Below are positions 1 to 7,800 of a stretch of 44,216 nucleotides of DNA, piece by piece; the stretch's first letter is position 1, and each line of letters starts with the position of its first letter. Made by a program: the position numbers and the translations under genes. The notes beneath the pieces were generated by a model. It saw nothing but the letters and a program-made list of their open reading frames with translations. It was not told the origin of the DNA and ran no database searches. Origin of the DNA: Alphaproteobacteria bacterium (GTDB taxonomy: Bacteria; Pseudomonadota; Alphaproteobacteria; Micropepsales; Micropepsaceae); assembly GCA_947473475.1 (NCBI GenBank), contig CANJBZ010000030.1, positions 1 through 44,216 of the forward strand. The letters run 5' to 3'.

Positions 1-154
1 ACGCTGCAGCTTCCATCGTTTCGCCGAGTTCGACGAACCCGCCGGGCAGCGCGTACTGGCCTTGAAACGGCGGGTTCTTGCGGCGAATCAGCAGCAGCCG
101 TTCATGCGTATCGAAAACGACGCAGTCGGCCGCGACCCAAGGTTGTTCATGCAT
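1..154 (-). CDS. Nudix hydrolase, N-terminal part (cut by window edge)
   Basis: Reading leftward from an ATG at 154, the protein begins [15 protein letters not shown] and runs off the window after 51 codons. It contains [16 protein letters not shown] followed by [11 protein letters not shown], the beginning of a Nudix box (Gx5Ex7REUxEExGU). The family hydrolyses nucleoside diphosphates linked to another moiety; the [15 protein letters not shown] pattern is common in ADP-ribose pyrophosphatase-like members. Substrate and C-terminus cannot be judged. The small gene at 213-443 lies 58 bases upstream on the same strand and may share its transcript. Confidence 0.85.
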   Translation of the reverse strand, partial: MHEQPWVAADCVVFDTHERLLLIRRKNPPFQGQYALPGGFVELGETMEAAA

Positions 155-212
155 CGAACAGGCTACCCCAATGTGCGCCGCAGCGAATCTATGTCCAAAA
201 TCCACGTTACAG

Positions 213-443
213 CTAACTTTCCTTGGTACCGGCGTTCCGCTGCAGGAACATCCACCAATCAAGCCTTTTTTCCCATTTCACGGCGTCGCTTTCCAGCGTG
301 GCCGCGACATTAAGCATCGCGTCCATCTGGCCGGGCCCCGCCGAAGCTTTTTGGCGCGCTTCGGCGGCATCGATGAGCATATCTGCAACTTGTGAAACGA
401 CAGCTTCCTGGAGTGTCGCGTGTACGTTAGGCGTTTTCGGCAT
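213..443 (-). CDS. Small hypothetical protein (76 aa)
   Basis: An ORF begins at ATG 443 ([15 protein letters not shown]); an in-frame TTG at 461 would add six residues. The product is 76 residues, mostly helical in appearance, with an acidic/alanine-rich middle and a tryptophan-containing C-terminal stretch ([13 protein letters not shown]). There is no signal peptide or membrane segment. I do not recognise the family. It fills the space between the divergent RpoE promoter and the Nudix gene and could be co-transcribed with the latter. The evidence that it is real is its protein-like composition and placement; the ribosome site is weak. Confidence 0.5.
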   Translation of the reverse strand: MPKTPNVHATLQEAVVSQVADMLIDAAEARQKASAGPGQMDAMLNVAATLESDAVKWEKRLDWWMFLQRNAGTKES

Positions 444-562
444 AGCGTAACGAACGCGCAAATTTCCGGCGAGTTCCCTTCGGAAACCGGGGACTTGGCT
501 ACCCTGGAATTACCCGGACAAACGTCTTAAATGTAGGGGCGATAAATAAGTCCCGGCGGGGG

Positions 563-590
563 TGATCCGGGGGGCATGCGTCTTCGTAAA
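563..590 (+). promoter_or_regulatory. Predicted RpoE (ECF11)-type promoter of rpoE-chrR
   Basis: TGATCC lies at 563-568, followed by an 18-base spacer and TAAA at 587-590. This matches the -35 TGATC and TA-rich -10 pattern with 17-19 spacing known for the Rhodobacter sphaeroides RpoE/ChrR regulon. Transcription would start near 596, which excludes the longer ORF start at 576 and supports the ATG at 687. Autoregulation is inferred from family knowledge. Confidence 0.65.
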
Positions 591-686
591 AGCTGTGTGC
601 AAACGATCGCTCAACCCACGCCGCGCGCGCATTCCTTCGACCGTCATATCGGCGGCTTCTTGACCTGTGGCTGGCATATCCCACCG

Positions 687-1259
687 ATGAGCGCTTCGCC
701 TGAAAAAGCTACCGCGACCCCCAATGAGTGGTCGGTTTGCATCGTGGCGATCGCCACAAGCAGCGACCGGCAAGCCTTTGCGCGGCTCTTCCGCCACTTC
801 GCGCCCCGCGTGAAAAGCTATCTTCTGCGCTTCCATATGGATGGCAGCGCCGCCGAAGAATTGGCCCAGGAAACGTTGCTGACGGTATGGCGCAAAGCAT
901 CCTATTTCGATCCGGCGCGCGCATCGGCTTCGACATGGATCTTCACCATCGCGCGCAATTTGCGCGTGGATTTCTTGCGCGGCAGCGCCCATCCCGAGGC
1001 GCTTGAGGACCATCCCGCTTTGGAAAGCGCCGATCCGCTTCCCTCAGACGTCGTGCTTTCCTCGGAGCGTGAAGCGCGGACGCGCATCGCGTTAACAGGG
1101 CTTCCCCAAGATCAGGCGGAAGTCGTCCGGCTCTCGTTCTTTGAAGACAAACCCCATTCCGAGATTGCGCGGGAGTTGGGAATTCCCTTGGGCACGGTGA
1201 AATCGCGCCTGCGTTTAGCGTTTGGGCGGCTCAAAACCGCCTTAGAGGTGCTGACATGA
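687..1259 (+). CDS. rpoE: ECF RNA polymerase sigma factor, RpoE of the RpoE-ChrR (ECF11) type
   Basis: The protein is 190 residues from the chosen ATG (MSASPEKAT). Region 2 is seen as FARLFRHFAPRVKSYLLR, then ELAQETLLTVWRKA and ASTWIFTIARNLRVDFLR. Region 4 follows as LPQDQAEVVRLSFFEDKPHSEIA and GIPLGTVKSRLRLAFGRL. An ORF start at 576 exists but lies upstream of the predicted transcription start. The stop overlaps the next gene by ATGA, and that gene is a ChrR-like anti-sigma factor, which makes this the singlet-oxygen/organic-peroxide-type sigma factor. In Rhodobacter the regulon includes photolyase and lipid-modifying genes; none of those lie in this window. Confidence 0.92.
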   Translation: MSASPEKATATPNEWSVCIVAIATSSDRQAFARLFRHFAPRVKSYLLRFHMDGSAAEELAQETLLTVWRKASYFDPARASASTWIFTIARNLRVDFLRGSAHPEALEDHPALESADPLPSDVVLSSEREARTRIALTGLPQDQAEVVRLSFFEDKPHSEIARELGIPLGTVKSRLRLAFGRLKTALEVLT

Positions 1260-1915
1260 CGATCCGCAGCCATCCGTCCGAAGCGACTCTTCTCGCTTAT
1301 GCCGCGGGAACGCTGCCCACCGGGGTATCGTTGGCCGTCTCCGTTCACTTACAGTTTTGCAGCCTGTGCCGCGCGCCTATTGCCGCGTGGGAAAGCGTCG
1401 GCGGCACGGTTTTGGAGGCCCTGCCGGAAGCTGAGATGGCGGAAGACGCCCTTGCCCAAACCTTGGCGCGAGTCAGCGAGGCACAGAGTTCGCCCACGCT
1501 GGGGAAAGCTGCAAAAGTTGAAATCGCCGGAATTGAATTGCCGCCAGCACTCGCCGCTGCCGGGGTGAAAGATCGCCGCTGGCTTGCGCCGGGAATCTGG
1601 CGCGCCATGATTCCGGCCGGCAGCGCAGGACCTGCGGAGACGTACCTGCTTCGGCTGGGCGCTAACCACAAAATTCCGCTGCACGGACACGAAGGCACGG
1701 AAACGATTTGCGTCATGAAAGGCAGCTTTTCGGATGTCACCGGCCGCTACAGCGCCGGCGATTTCCTGGAGCTCGACGAAACGGCCCTGCATCGGCCGAT
1801 TGCCGGTCCCGAAGGCGAATGCATCTGCATCATATCCTCCGACGCCCCGCCGAAACTGCGCGGCCTTCTTGGCTTGCTGATGCGCGTGTTCGAAGGCCGG
1901 CGGGAGTCGCGTTAA
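1256..1915 (+). CDS. chrR: ChrR-family anti-sigma factor (zinc-binding N-domain plus cupin)
   Basis: The 219-residue protein has the N-terminal zinc anti-sigma domain with H6, H31, C35 and C38, the same positions as in Rhodobacter sphaeroides ChrR. The C-terminal cupin has H143, H145, E149 and H179, matching the second metal site of ChrR (offset by two residues). In the family, the N-domain holds the sigma factor and the cupin is needed for release on singlet oxygen. It overlaps the sigma gene by four bases (ATGA), so translation is probably coupled and the two are made in balanced amounts. All eight ligands are present, so it should be functional. Confidence 0.93.
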   Translation: MTIRSHPSEATLLAYAAGTLPTGVSLAVSVHLQFCSLCRAPIAAWESVGGTVLEALPEAEMAEDALAQTLARVSEAQSSPTLGKAAKVEIAGIELPPALAAAGVKDRRWLAPGIWRAMIPAGSAGPAETYLLRLGANHKIPLHGHEGTETICVMKGSFSDVTGRYSAGDFLELDETALHRPIAGPEGECICIISSDAPPKLRGLLGLLMRVFEGRRESR

Positions 1916-1955
1916 CGAGGGCTGGTTCTCCGGCTTTTGTCGCGCGGCCATTAGA

Positions 1956-2055
1956 GCGCAATCCGACGAAGTGGACGCCGGTTCGTCGTTAGATTGCGCG
2001 CCAAACCAAAGAATCCAGAGCATGATCCGATTCATTTTTGATCGGATCATGCTCT
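1956..2055. repeat. Pair of palindromic intergenic elements
   Basis: Two strong hairpins stand back to back after chrR. The first, 1956-1999, has arms GCGCAATC-CGACGAA and TTCGTCG-tta-GATTGCGC with an 11-base loop. The second, 2017-2055, has arms AGAGCATGATCCGA and TCGGATCATGCTCT around a T-rich loop. Such mosaics resemble the RIME-type dispersed repeats of rhizobia and relatives. Here they separate two convergent genes and may also end transcripts. A related copy of the second unit is at 42786-42819. Confidence 0.75.
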
Positions 2056-2059
2056 AGAT

Positions 2060-2563
2060 TCACCGCGCGTTCGCTACCCACAGGGCAATGTCTGCAATTG
2101 AGCGAAATAGCAGCGAGGAATCATCCTTCGCCGCGATGAAACCGTTGGACTGCCAGTATCGCTCAGCGTCGGCGTCAATTGCCCGAACAATCAGTGCCCG
2201 GCCGCCTATGATGTCAGCCCCCGCAACTGCGCGCATGAGAGCGTCTCTAAGCAACCCACTGCCGATTCCGCGGCCCGTATACTCCTTATCCACGGCGAAC
2301 TGACCAAGCAGGATTGCGGGAATTGGATCGGGATGCCTCCCCGTTCGTACAGATCGTGAAAGAAACGGTGGCGGGACAGCCGTTGGGGCCAAACCGTAAA
2401 ACCCGATCACACGCATTTCGTCACAGACCACCATGACCCGCGAGAAGCCTTTGGCCTGATTCGACAGTGCGTAATTTCTCAGCCAGTCGTTCAACGCAGG
2501 CTTACCGCAATCGAAGCGCGAACAATCATGTTCGGCGCCGAGAGGCGCGGGAGAGCCAATCAT
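2060..2563 (-). CDS. GNAT-family acetyltransferase toxin (TacT-like)
   Basis: I chose the ATG at 2563 because it overlaps the antitoxin stop as ATGA and gives 167 residues, close to the usual size of TacT/AtaT toxins; longer starts at 2596 and 2680 lie inside the antitoxin gene. Landmarks are HDCSRFDCGKPALNDWL near the N-terminus, QFAVDKEYTGRGIGSGLL (acetyl-CoA P-loop) and AERYWQSNGF. Family members acetylate the amino acid on charged tRNA and block translation. The usual FY-x3-GF is here YW-x3-GF, so Trp sits where the conserved Tyr is expected. Activity is therefore open. The pair with the RHH antitoxin is clear. Confidence 0.9.
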   Translation of the reverse strand: MIGSPAPLGAEHDCSRFDCGKPALNDWLRNYALSNQAKGFSRVMVVCDEMRVIGFYGLAPTAVPPPFLSRSVRTGRHPDPIPAILLGQFAVDKEYTGRGIGSGLLRDALMRAVAGADIIGGRALIVRAIDADAERYWQSNGFIAAKDDSSLLFRSIADIALWVANAR

Positions 2564-2865
2564 GCCCGGCGGCGGTCCGGCTTGCTTCCTTGCCATGGGA
2601 GCTGCCGCTTCAACCTTTCGGCAAGCTTGGGCGGGGTTGCAGCGGATGGCGCCTCGACTGCTGCCCGGAATTGCCGCCAACCATCTTCTGAAAGACGGAC
2701 AACCGTCTCATTGAGGATGGCAAATTGGGCTTCGTTCAGTGCCGCACGCCGCATGAATTCTGTGCGGGACAATCCCGACAGCATTGCGCCACGGTCTATA
2801 ATGCCCAGATCGCTCCGCTCGAGCCGCATGGAAACCGCCGTATCTCGCTTCGCTGGACGGGTCAT
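2560..2865 (-). CDS. RHH antitoxin (DUF1778/TacA-like)
   Basis: The 101-residue protein starts at ATG 2865 (MTRPAKRDTAVSMRLE). Its N-terminal segment has the ribbon-helix-helix pattern of DUF1778 (AVSMRLERSDLGII..AAMLSGLSRTEFMRRAAL-like). The C-terminal tail (EDGWRQFRAAVEAP...LAERLKRQLPWQ) is the toxin-wrapping part expected in TacA antitoxins. It precedes the toxin and overlaps it by four bases, the usual antitoxin-first order. The complex normally represses its own promoter; a TGTACA palindrome at 2897-2902 upstream is a possible part of the operator. An upstream start at 2934 is possible but less typical. Confidence 0.88.
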   Translation of the reverse strand: MTRPAKRDTAVSMRLERSDLGIIDRGAMLSGLSRTEFMRRAALNEAQFAILNETVVRLSEDGWRQFRAAVEAPSAATPPKLAERLKRQLPWQGSKPDRRRA

Positions 2866-2960
2866 CCTACACGCCACTTCCTGTATTGCAGAACGATGTA
2901 CACTATAGGCTTGTCTGCGCTCGGCTTCAACCAAGCGGCGGACGCGCCTGGGTTAGGGCC

Positions 2961-4724
2961 TCAGGGCAGCGCGAAAACGTAGATCCCGCTGGAATTGCGC
3001 ACCGGAGCCGGCATCACGTCTTTGGTCAGCGCGAGCACATTGGCGGTCAGCGACTGGCCTTCGCCGGTGAACACCATCACATACTGCTTGCCGTTCACCG
3101 CATAGGTGATGGTGCTGGTCACCACCATGCCGCCGACAATGCCTTCCCACAGCATCTTGCCGTCCTCGCCATCCAGCGCACGAAAGCGTCGATTCAGGTC
3201 GCTGGTGAAGACCAAGCCGCTGGCAGTGGCAAGCAGCGATCCATTGGTGCCGATCGCCTGCGAGTAGATCACCTTCATCTCGCCGGTCGAGACATTCACC
3301 TTGGCGATGTTCATATATTTGTTGCGGTCGATGCCGGGCCGGATAATGCCCTCGCGCGGCCCGTAACCTACCGGACTTTCGACGTTCGCGACCATCGACA
3401 AACACTGATCGTGGAATGGAACGTACAGCGAGTTGTTCTGCGGGTTGAACGCCGTCTGCATGATGGCGCGCGTGTTGTGATAGCAGCCGATGATGCGGTC
3501 GCCGTCTTTCCTGAACAGCTTGTCGGGATTGACCTGCGTCAGCCCCGTGTTCACATCGATCGAATTCATATTCAAATTCGGATCGTCAAAGGGAAAAGGC
3601 CGGCCCCACAGGAATTGACCGTTCGTCTGATCGATGGCGAACATGCCGCCGCCTTCGGCCGCGGTCAGAACGATATCGTGCTCGCTTCCGGACACGAGTT
3701 TGGGGCTGATCCATTTCACCGCTTTGGGATCGGGATTGACCTTGGTGTGAATCAGCAGACGCTCGTGATTGTGGTCCGCATCCCAATCGTCACCGGGCAA
3801 TTCCTGATAATACCAATTCAGCTTGCCAGTCTGAACATCGAGCGCGACCGTGGAATTGCTGAACAAATCCACGGGCGCTTTCACCGGCACCGCGTCGGCG
3901 CCGCCGTGCCGCTGCAACCTTGTATAAGGATTGGGGTTGGCGACGCTCCAATACAGCATTTTGCGCTTCGGATCGTAGGAACCCACCTGCCCCCACGGGC
4001 CAGCCGCGCGCTTATCCAGGGGCACACCGCCCCAGGTGTCGCCGCCGGGCTCGCCCGGGGCTGCCGTGGTGAAAAACTTCCAAACGAGCCTGCCGGTCTT
4101 GGCGTCGTTCGCCGCAATAAAACAATTTTCGCGCTTGCCCTGATCGCAGGTGCGGTTGGAGATCACCTTCCCGTCGGCCACCAGCAAGCCTCCCGCCTGC
4201 TGTCCGCCATTGTCGAGCTTGTTTTCCCAGCGTTGCTTTCCGGTCCTGGCATCGATGCCGACGAGGAAACCGTCCGGCGCGGCGAAATAGACCATGTCCT
4301 CGTAAATCGCGAGGCTCTTCTCGCGCGCCCGCGTCGGCACCGTGCCGGCTGGATATTGGCGCCTGTATTCCCAGAGAAGATCGCCATTGGTCGCGTCCAC
4401 CGCCTGAATGGTGGCGCCTGGCGCGAACAGATACATCACGCCGCGATACACAAGAGGCGTGGATTCTTGTGTGCCCAGGGGAAGAGATCGCGCCCAGGCC
4501 ATGCGGAGCTGCGAAACATTGGCCTTGGTGATTTGCTTCAGCGGACTGAATCGGTGCTCGTCATAGGTCCGGCTGACCATCAGCCAATCGGCAGGATCGG
4601 GATTGGCAAGCATCGCATCGGTCACGGGCACGAAAGCCTGCTCGGCTGCGCTTGACGCAAGCGCCGTGAGCCCCGCCGACGCTGCCAGCAAAACGGCAAT
4701 AACGCGATGCGATGTGCGCTTCAT
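2961..4724 (-). CDS. PQQ-dependent alcohol dehydrogenase, periplasmic
   Basis: A 587-residue protein with a Sec signal peptide (MKRTSHRVIAVLLAAS, cleavage after about residue 27) and repeated tryptophan-docking propeller blades (e.g. IDARTGKQRWENKL, NDAKTGRLVWKFF, LDVQTGKLNWYY). The catalytic region PGDDWDADHNHERLL has Asp315 in the usual WD position and a second acid, Asp317, two residues on, as in lanthanide-dependent XoxF/ExaF enzymes. The vicinal Cys-Cys pair of methanol dehydrogenases is not seen; a CDQGKRENC segment near residues 192-200 may form a different disulfide. No haem c motif, so electrons would go to a separate cytochrome. No PQQ-synthesis or cytochrome gene is adjacent. RBS-like GGGGACA precedes the ATG. 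Substrate unknown. Confidence 0.87.
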   Translation of the reverse strand: MKRTSHRVIAVLLAASAGLTALASSAAEQAFVPVTDAMLANPDPADWLMVSRTYDEHRFSPLKQITKANVSQLRMAWARSLPLGTQESTPLVYRGVMYLFAPGATIQAVDATNGDLLWEYRRQYPAGTVPTRAREKSLAIYEDMVYFAAPDGFLVGIDARTGKQRWENKLDNGGQQAGGLLVADGKVISNRTCDQGKRENCFIAANDAKTGRLVWKFFTTAAPGEPGGDTWGGVPLDKRAAGPWGQVGSYDPKRKMLYWSVANPNPYTRLQRHGGADAVPVKAPVDLFSNSTVALDVQTGKLNWYYQELPGDDWDADHNHERLLIHTKVNPDPKAVKWISPKLVSGSEHDIVLTAAEGGGMFAIDQTNGQFLWGRPFPFDDPNLNMNSIDVNTGLTQVNPDKLFRKDGDRIIGCYHNTRAIMQTAFNPQNNSLYVPFHDQCLSMVANVESPVGYGPREGIIRPGIDRNKYMNIAKVNVSTGEMKVIYSQAIGTNGSLLATASGLVFTSDLNRRFRALDGEDGKMLWEGIVGGMVVTSTITYAVNGKQYVMVFTGEGQSLTANVLALTKDVMPAPVRNSSGIYVFALP

Positions 4725-4808
4725 GGTCGTTGTCCCCGCCCCGGTCTGTTTCCGCCGGGACGGTAGCGCGAAAGGCTTAGGACCGAAAGGTAGCGGTGGA
4801 AACTGCCG

Positions 4809-7800
4809 CTAAAGGACGAAATCGCCGGCCACCAGCGAAGCGACCGCGGCGACTTTGAACGCAAAGTCGGCCACGCCATTGCCGTCGATGTCGCCCGACA
4901 CAATCACATCCGCACCGCTGACGTCATAGCGCACCTCGCCCGCGTGCGAACCGAATACCGCCGTGCCGATGAAGGCAAAAGCCTGATTGCCGATCAGTCC
5001 GGTGTTGGCGTCGATCGTGGAAAGGTCGATCTTATCGGCTTGCGCATGACTGCAATCGGCGATGAGGTCGAGCGTTGGCCCGGGAGCAAATTCCGTCTGG
5101 GCAGTGAAGATAAATCGATCCGCGCCGATACCACCCGTCATGGTGTCCGCGCCCGCGCCTCCGGTCAGGGAATCGTTGCCCGCCCCGCCCAGGAGCTGAT
5201 CGTCTCCAAGCCCGCCCAGCAGCTTGTCGTTACCGAGGCCACCATCCAGCGTGTCGTTGCCGCTAAACCCGGTCAGCGTGTTTGCGAGATCGTTTCCGAG
5301 GCCAGCCGATCCCGTGGCGCTGGTGAAGGTGAGCGCCTCGACATTCCCCGCGAGGGTGTAATTTACAGCACTCGCCTTGACCGTGTCGGTGCCGGCGCCA
5401 ACCGCTTCGGCGATCACATCGCTGGTGTCGTCGACGACGTAGGTATCGTTGCCAAGGCCACCGGCCATGCTATCCGCTCCGGCGCCGCCGTCCAGCGTAT
5501 CGTTTCCGGCGTCGCCGTCGAGCGTGTCGCTTCCGTCATTGCCGAAGAGAGAGTTGTTCCCGCTGCTCCCGTGCAAGCTATCGCCGAAAAACGAACCGCT
5601 CAGATTTTCGATATTGCTCAGCACATCGCCCTGAGCATCGCCGCCCGTTCCGGCACCCGTCAGCAGACTAACTGTCACGCCGCCCGGCGATGCGCCATAG
5701 GTTGCCGTATCGGCGCCCGCACCGCCGTCCACGGAATCCGCACCGCCAAGTCCGGCGAGAACGTTACTTCCCGTGTTGCCAATGATGACGTTGGCGGCGG
5801 CATTTCCGGTGGCGCTGTTGGCGGCGCTGCCGGTCAGAGTCAGATTTTCGAAATCGGCGCCCAACGCAAAGCTCACGGCGGACTGAACGGAATCGATCCC
5901 CTCGTCCGGATTTTCCGTTATGAGATCGCCAAGATTGTCCACAATGTAGCGATCGTTACCGGCTCCGCCCAACATGGTGTCGGCTCCGGTCCCGCCATTA
6001 ATCGTATCGTTGCCGCCCAATGCCTCGATACTGTCATTGCCACCCGAGCCATTGATGCTGTCCTCTTCGCCGGTCGGCCGCAGCTGGCCTGCAACCGTGC
6101 GGGTAGCATCGACAATGTCCGCCGAGGCTCTGCCTGCGATGACGACCCCCGCAACATTGGCGACCGCAATCGAAAAACTTTGCGTGCGCATCAGAACACC
6201 GTCGGAAACTTGCACGGCAATCGCATGTGACGACGCCGTCTCGAAATCCAGCAATGCGCCATTGGCGACAGTGACAACGCCGCTGGCCGGATTGATGGCA
6301 AACCGTCCGCCGGCATTGTCGATAAGCGAATAGGTCAGACTTGCGCTATCGGCATCAGAAGCAAATGCCGTAATGCCAACCACCGCGCCGTTCGCCGCAT
6401 TTTCCGCAACGCCATTAGCGGCGATATTGGTATCCACCAGCGCCGAGGGCGCATCGTTGGCTCCGTCGATAGCGACGGTCAACGTCGCGCTCGAATCCGC
6501 ACCGGAGGAGTCGCGCATCGTGTAGGTGAAGACATCGCTCAGTTGCCCGCCAACATTCAGGGCCTGAACCGCAGCTTTCGTGTTGTCGACCGTGTAGGTG
6601 AAACCGCCATCGGCGTTGAGCACGAGCGTGCCGTAGGTCCCGGCGATCCCGGCGCCAACACCGCCGGACAGTGGCCCGGACTGAAGGCCTGACGCGACGC
6701 CCTGGACTTCCTTCGTATCCCCGCTGTTGGGATCGGTATCATTGTCGAGCACATTGCCTGTGGGATCGCTGCCAAGCGTGCCATTGTTGATGCCTGCGGC
6801 CTCCACGGCGGAAGCGGCATCGGACACAGCCTGCGGCGGCGCATTCACGAGAGCGGACAAGAGTGCGACACCGCCGGCAAACTGAATGTTCTCGATGCCC
6901 ACGAGCGTATCCGCGCCGTCAGGAGAATCCGTGCGCCCGTCGACGACGGTTATGGCGCCGCCAGATTTCGCCAGCGTGTAATCGCTGAAAAAGCCGCTAT
7001 AGACCGCGGTATCGGCGCCCAGACCGCCTATGAGGCTGTCATTGCCCGCGCCGCCGTGCATCGTGTCGTCATCATCGCCGCCATCGAGCAGGTCGTTGCC
7101 GATCCCACCCTCCAGCGAATCGGCGCCGCTTCCACCCGATAGAGCATCATCGCCGGAAAGTCCGAAGATCGTATCCGCGCCACCTTGGCCGTCGACGGTA
7201 TCGTTATCCTTGGTCGCAATATGCTGCCCGATGGGAGCATCTTCGCCATCGATCACATCGGCTTCACCTGTTCCGGCGATGACCGCGCCGGGGCCGAGCA
7301 AAAGTCCATTGCCCGAAACGATGAGCTGATTGCCCGCACTGTCACCGATGGTCAGCGCGGATTGAATGGCCGCATCGTCAAGACCCGAGAGATCGGCCGT
7401 GTACGTCCCATTGGCGGCAATGCCGCCGATCTGAACCACATGCGTCCCGTCGGTGAACGAAGCCGTCGCCGTCGCATCGCTGTCGAGCCCGGTTACGCTG
7501 AACTGAACGGAGAATGCCTCAGTCCGGTTTATCAGGTCATCGTCCGTTGCATCGATGACAAAACCTGCCGGCGCGCCTCCGTCTGCCGTCAGATCGAGCG
7601 TTATGGAAAAGACCGATGAAAGAACGCCCCAATGTCCGGCGCCATCCGTCGCCGCAGCCGAAAAACTATGCGTTCCGGCGCCAAGAACGCCCGTCTGAAA
7701 AGTCCACAAGCCGGCGCCATCGGCACTGACCAATCCGAGCGACAGGCTTCCGTCGAATATGTTTATGAGACTCGCGGCGCCTGCGTTGCCGCTGAGCAGA

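Noticed and set aside
576-686. Longer N-terminus of the RpoE sigma factor from an ATG at 576.
   Set aside because: This part lies inside the predicted promoter and shows no sigma region; ATG 687 gives the normal length.
2886-4655. 589-codon open frame on the plus strand opposite the PQQ dehydrogenase.
   Set aside because: It is the complement of a gene with clear domains; high GC keeps antisense frames open. The translation has no recognisable motif.
4944-6230. Long plus-strand frames and regular repeats across the RTX gene, at first look like tandem or CRISPR-like repeats.
   Set aside because: The repeat period is that of GGxGxD nonapeptides (27 bases) in the coding frame and the copies diverge; no constant repeats with unique spacers.
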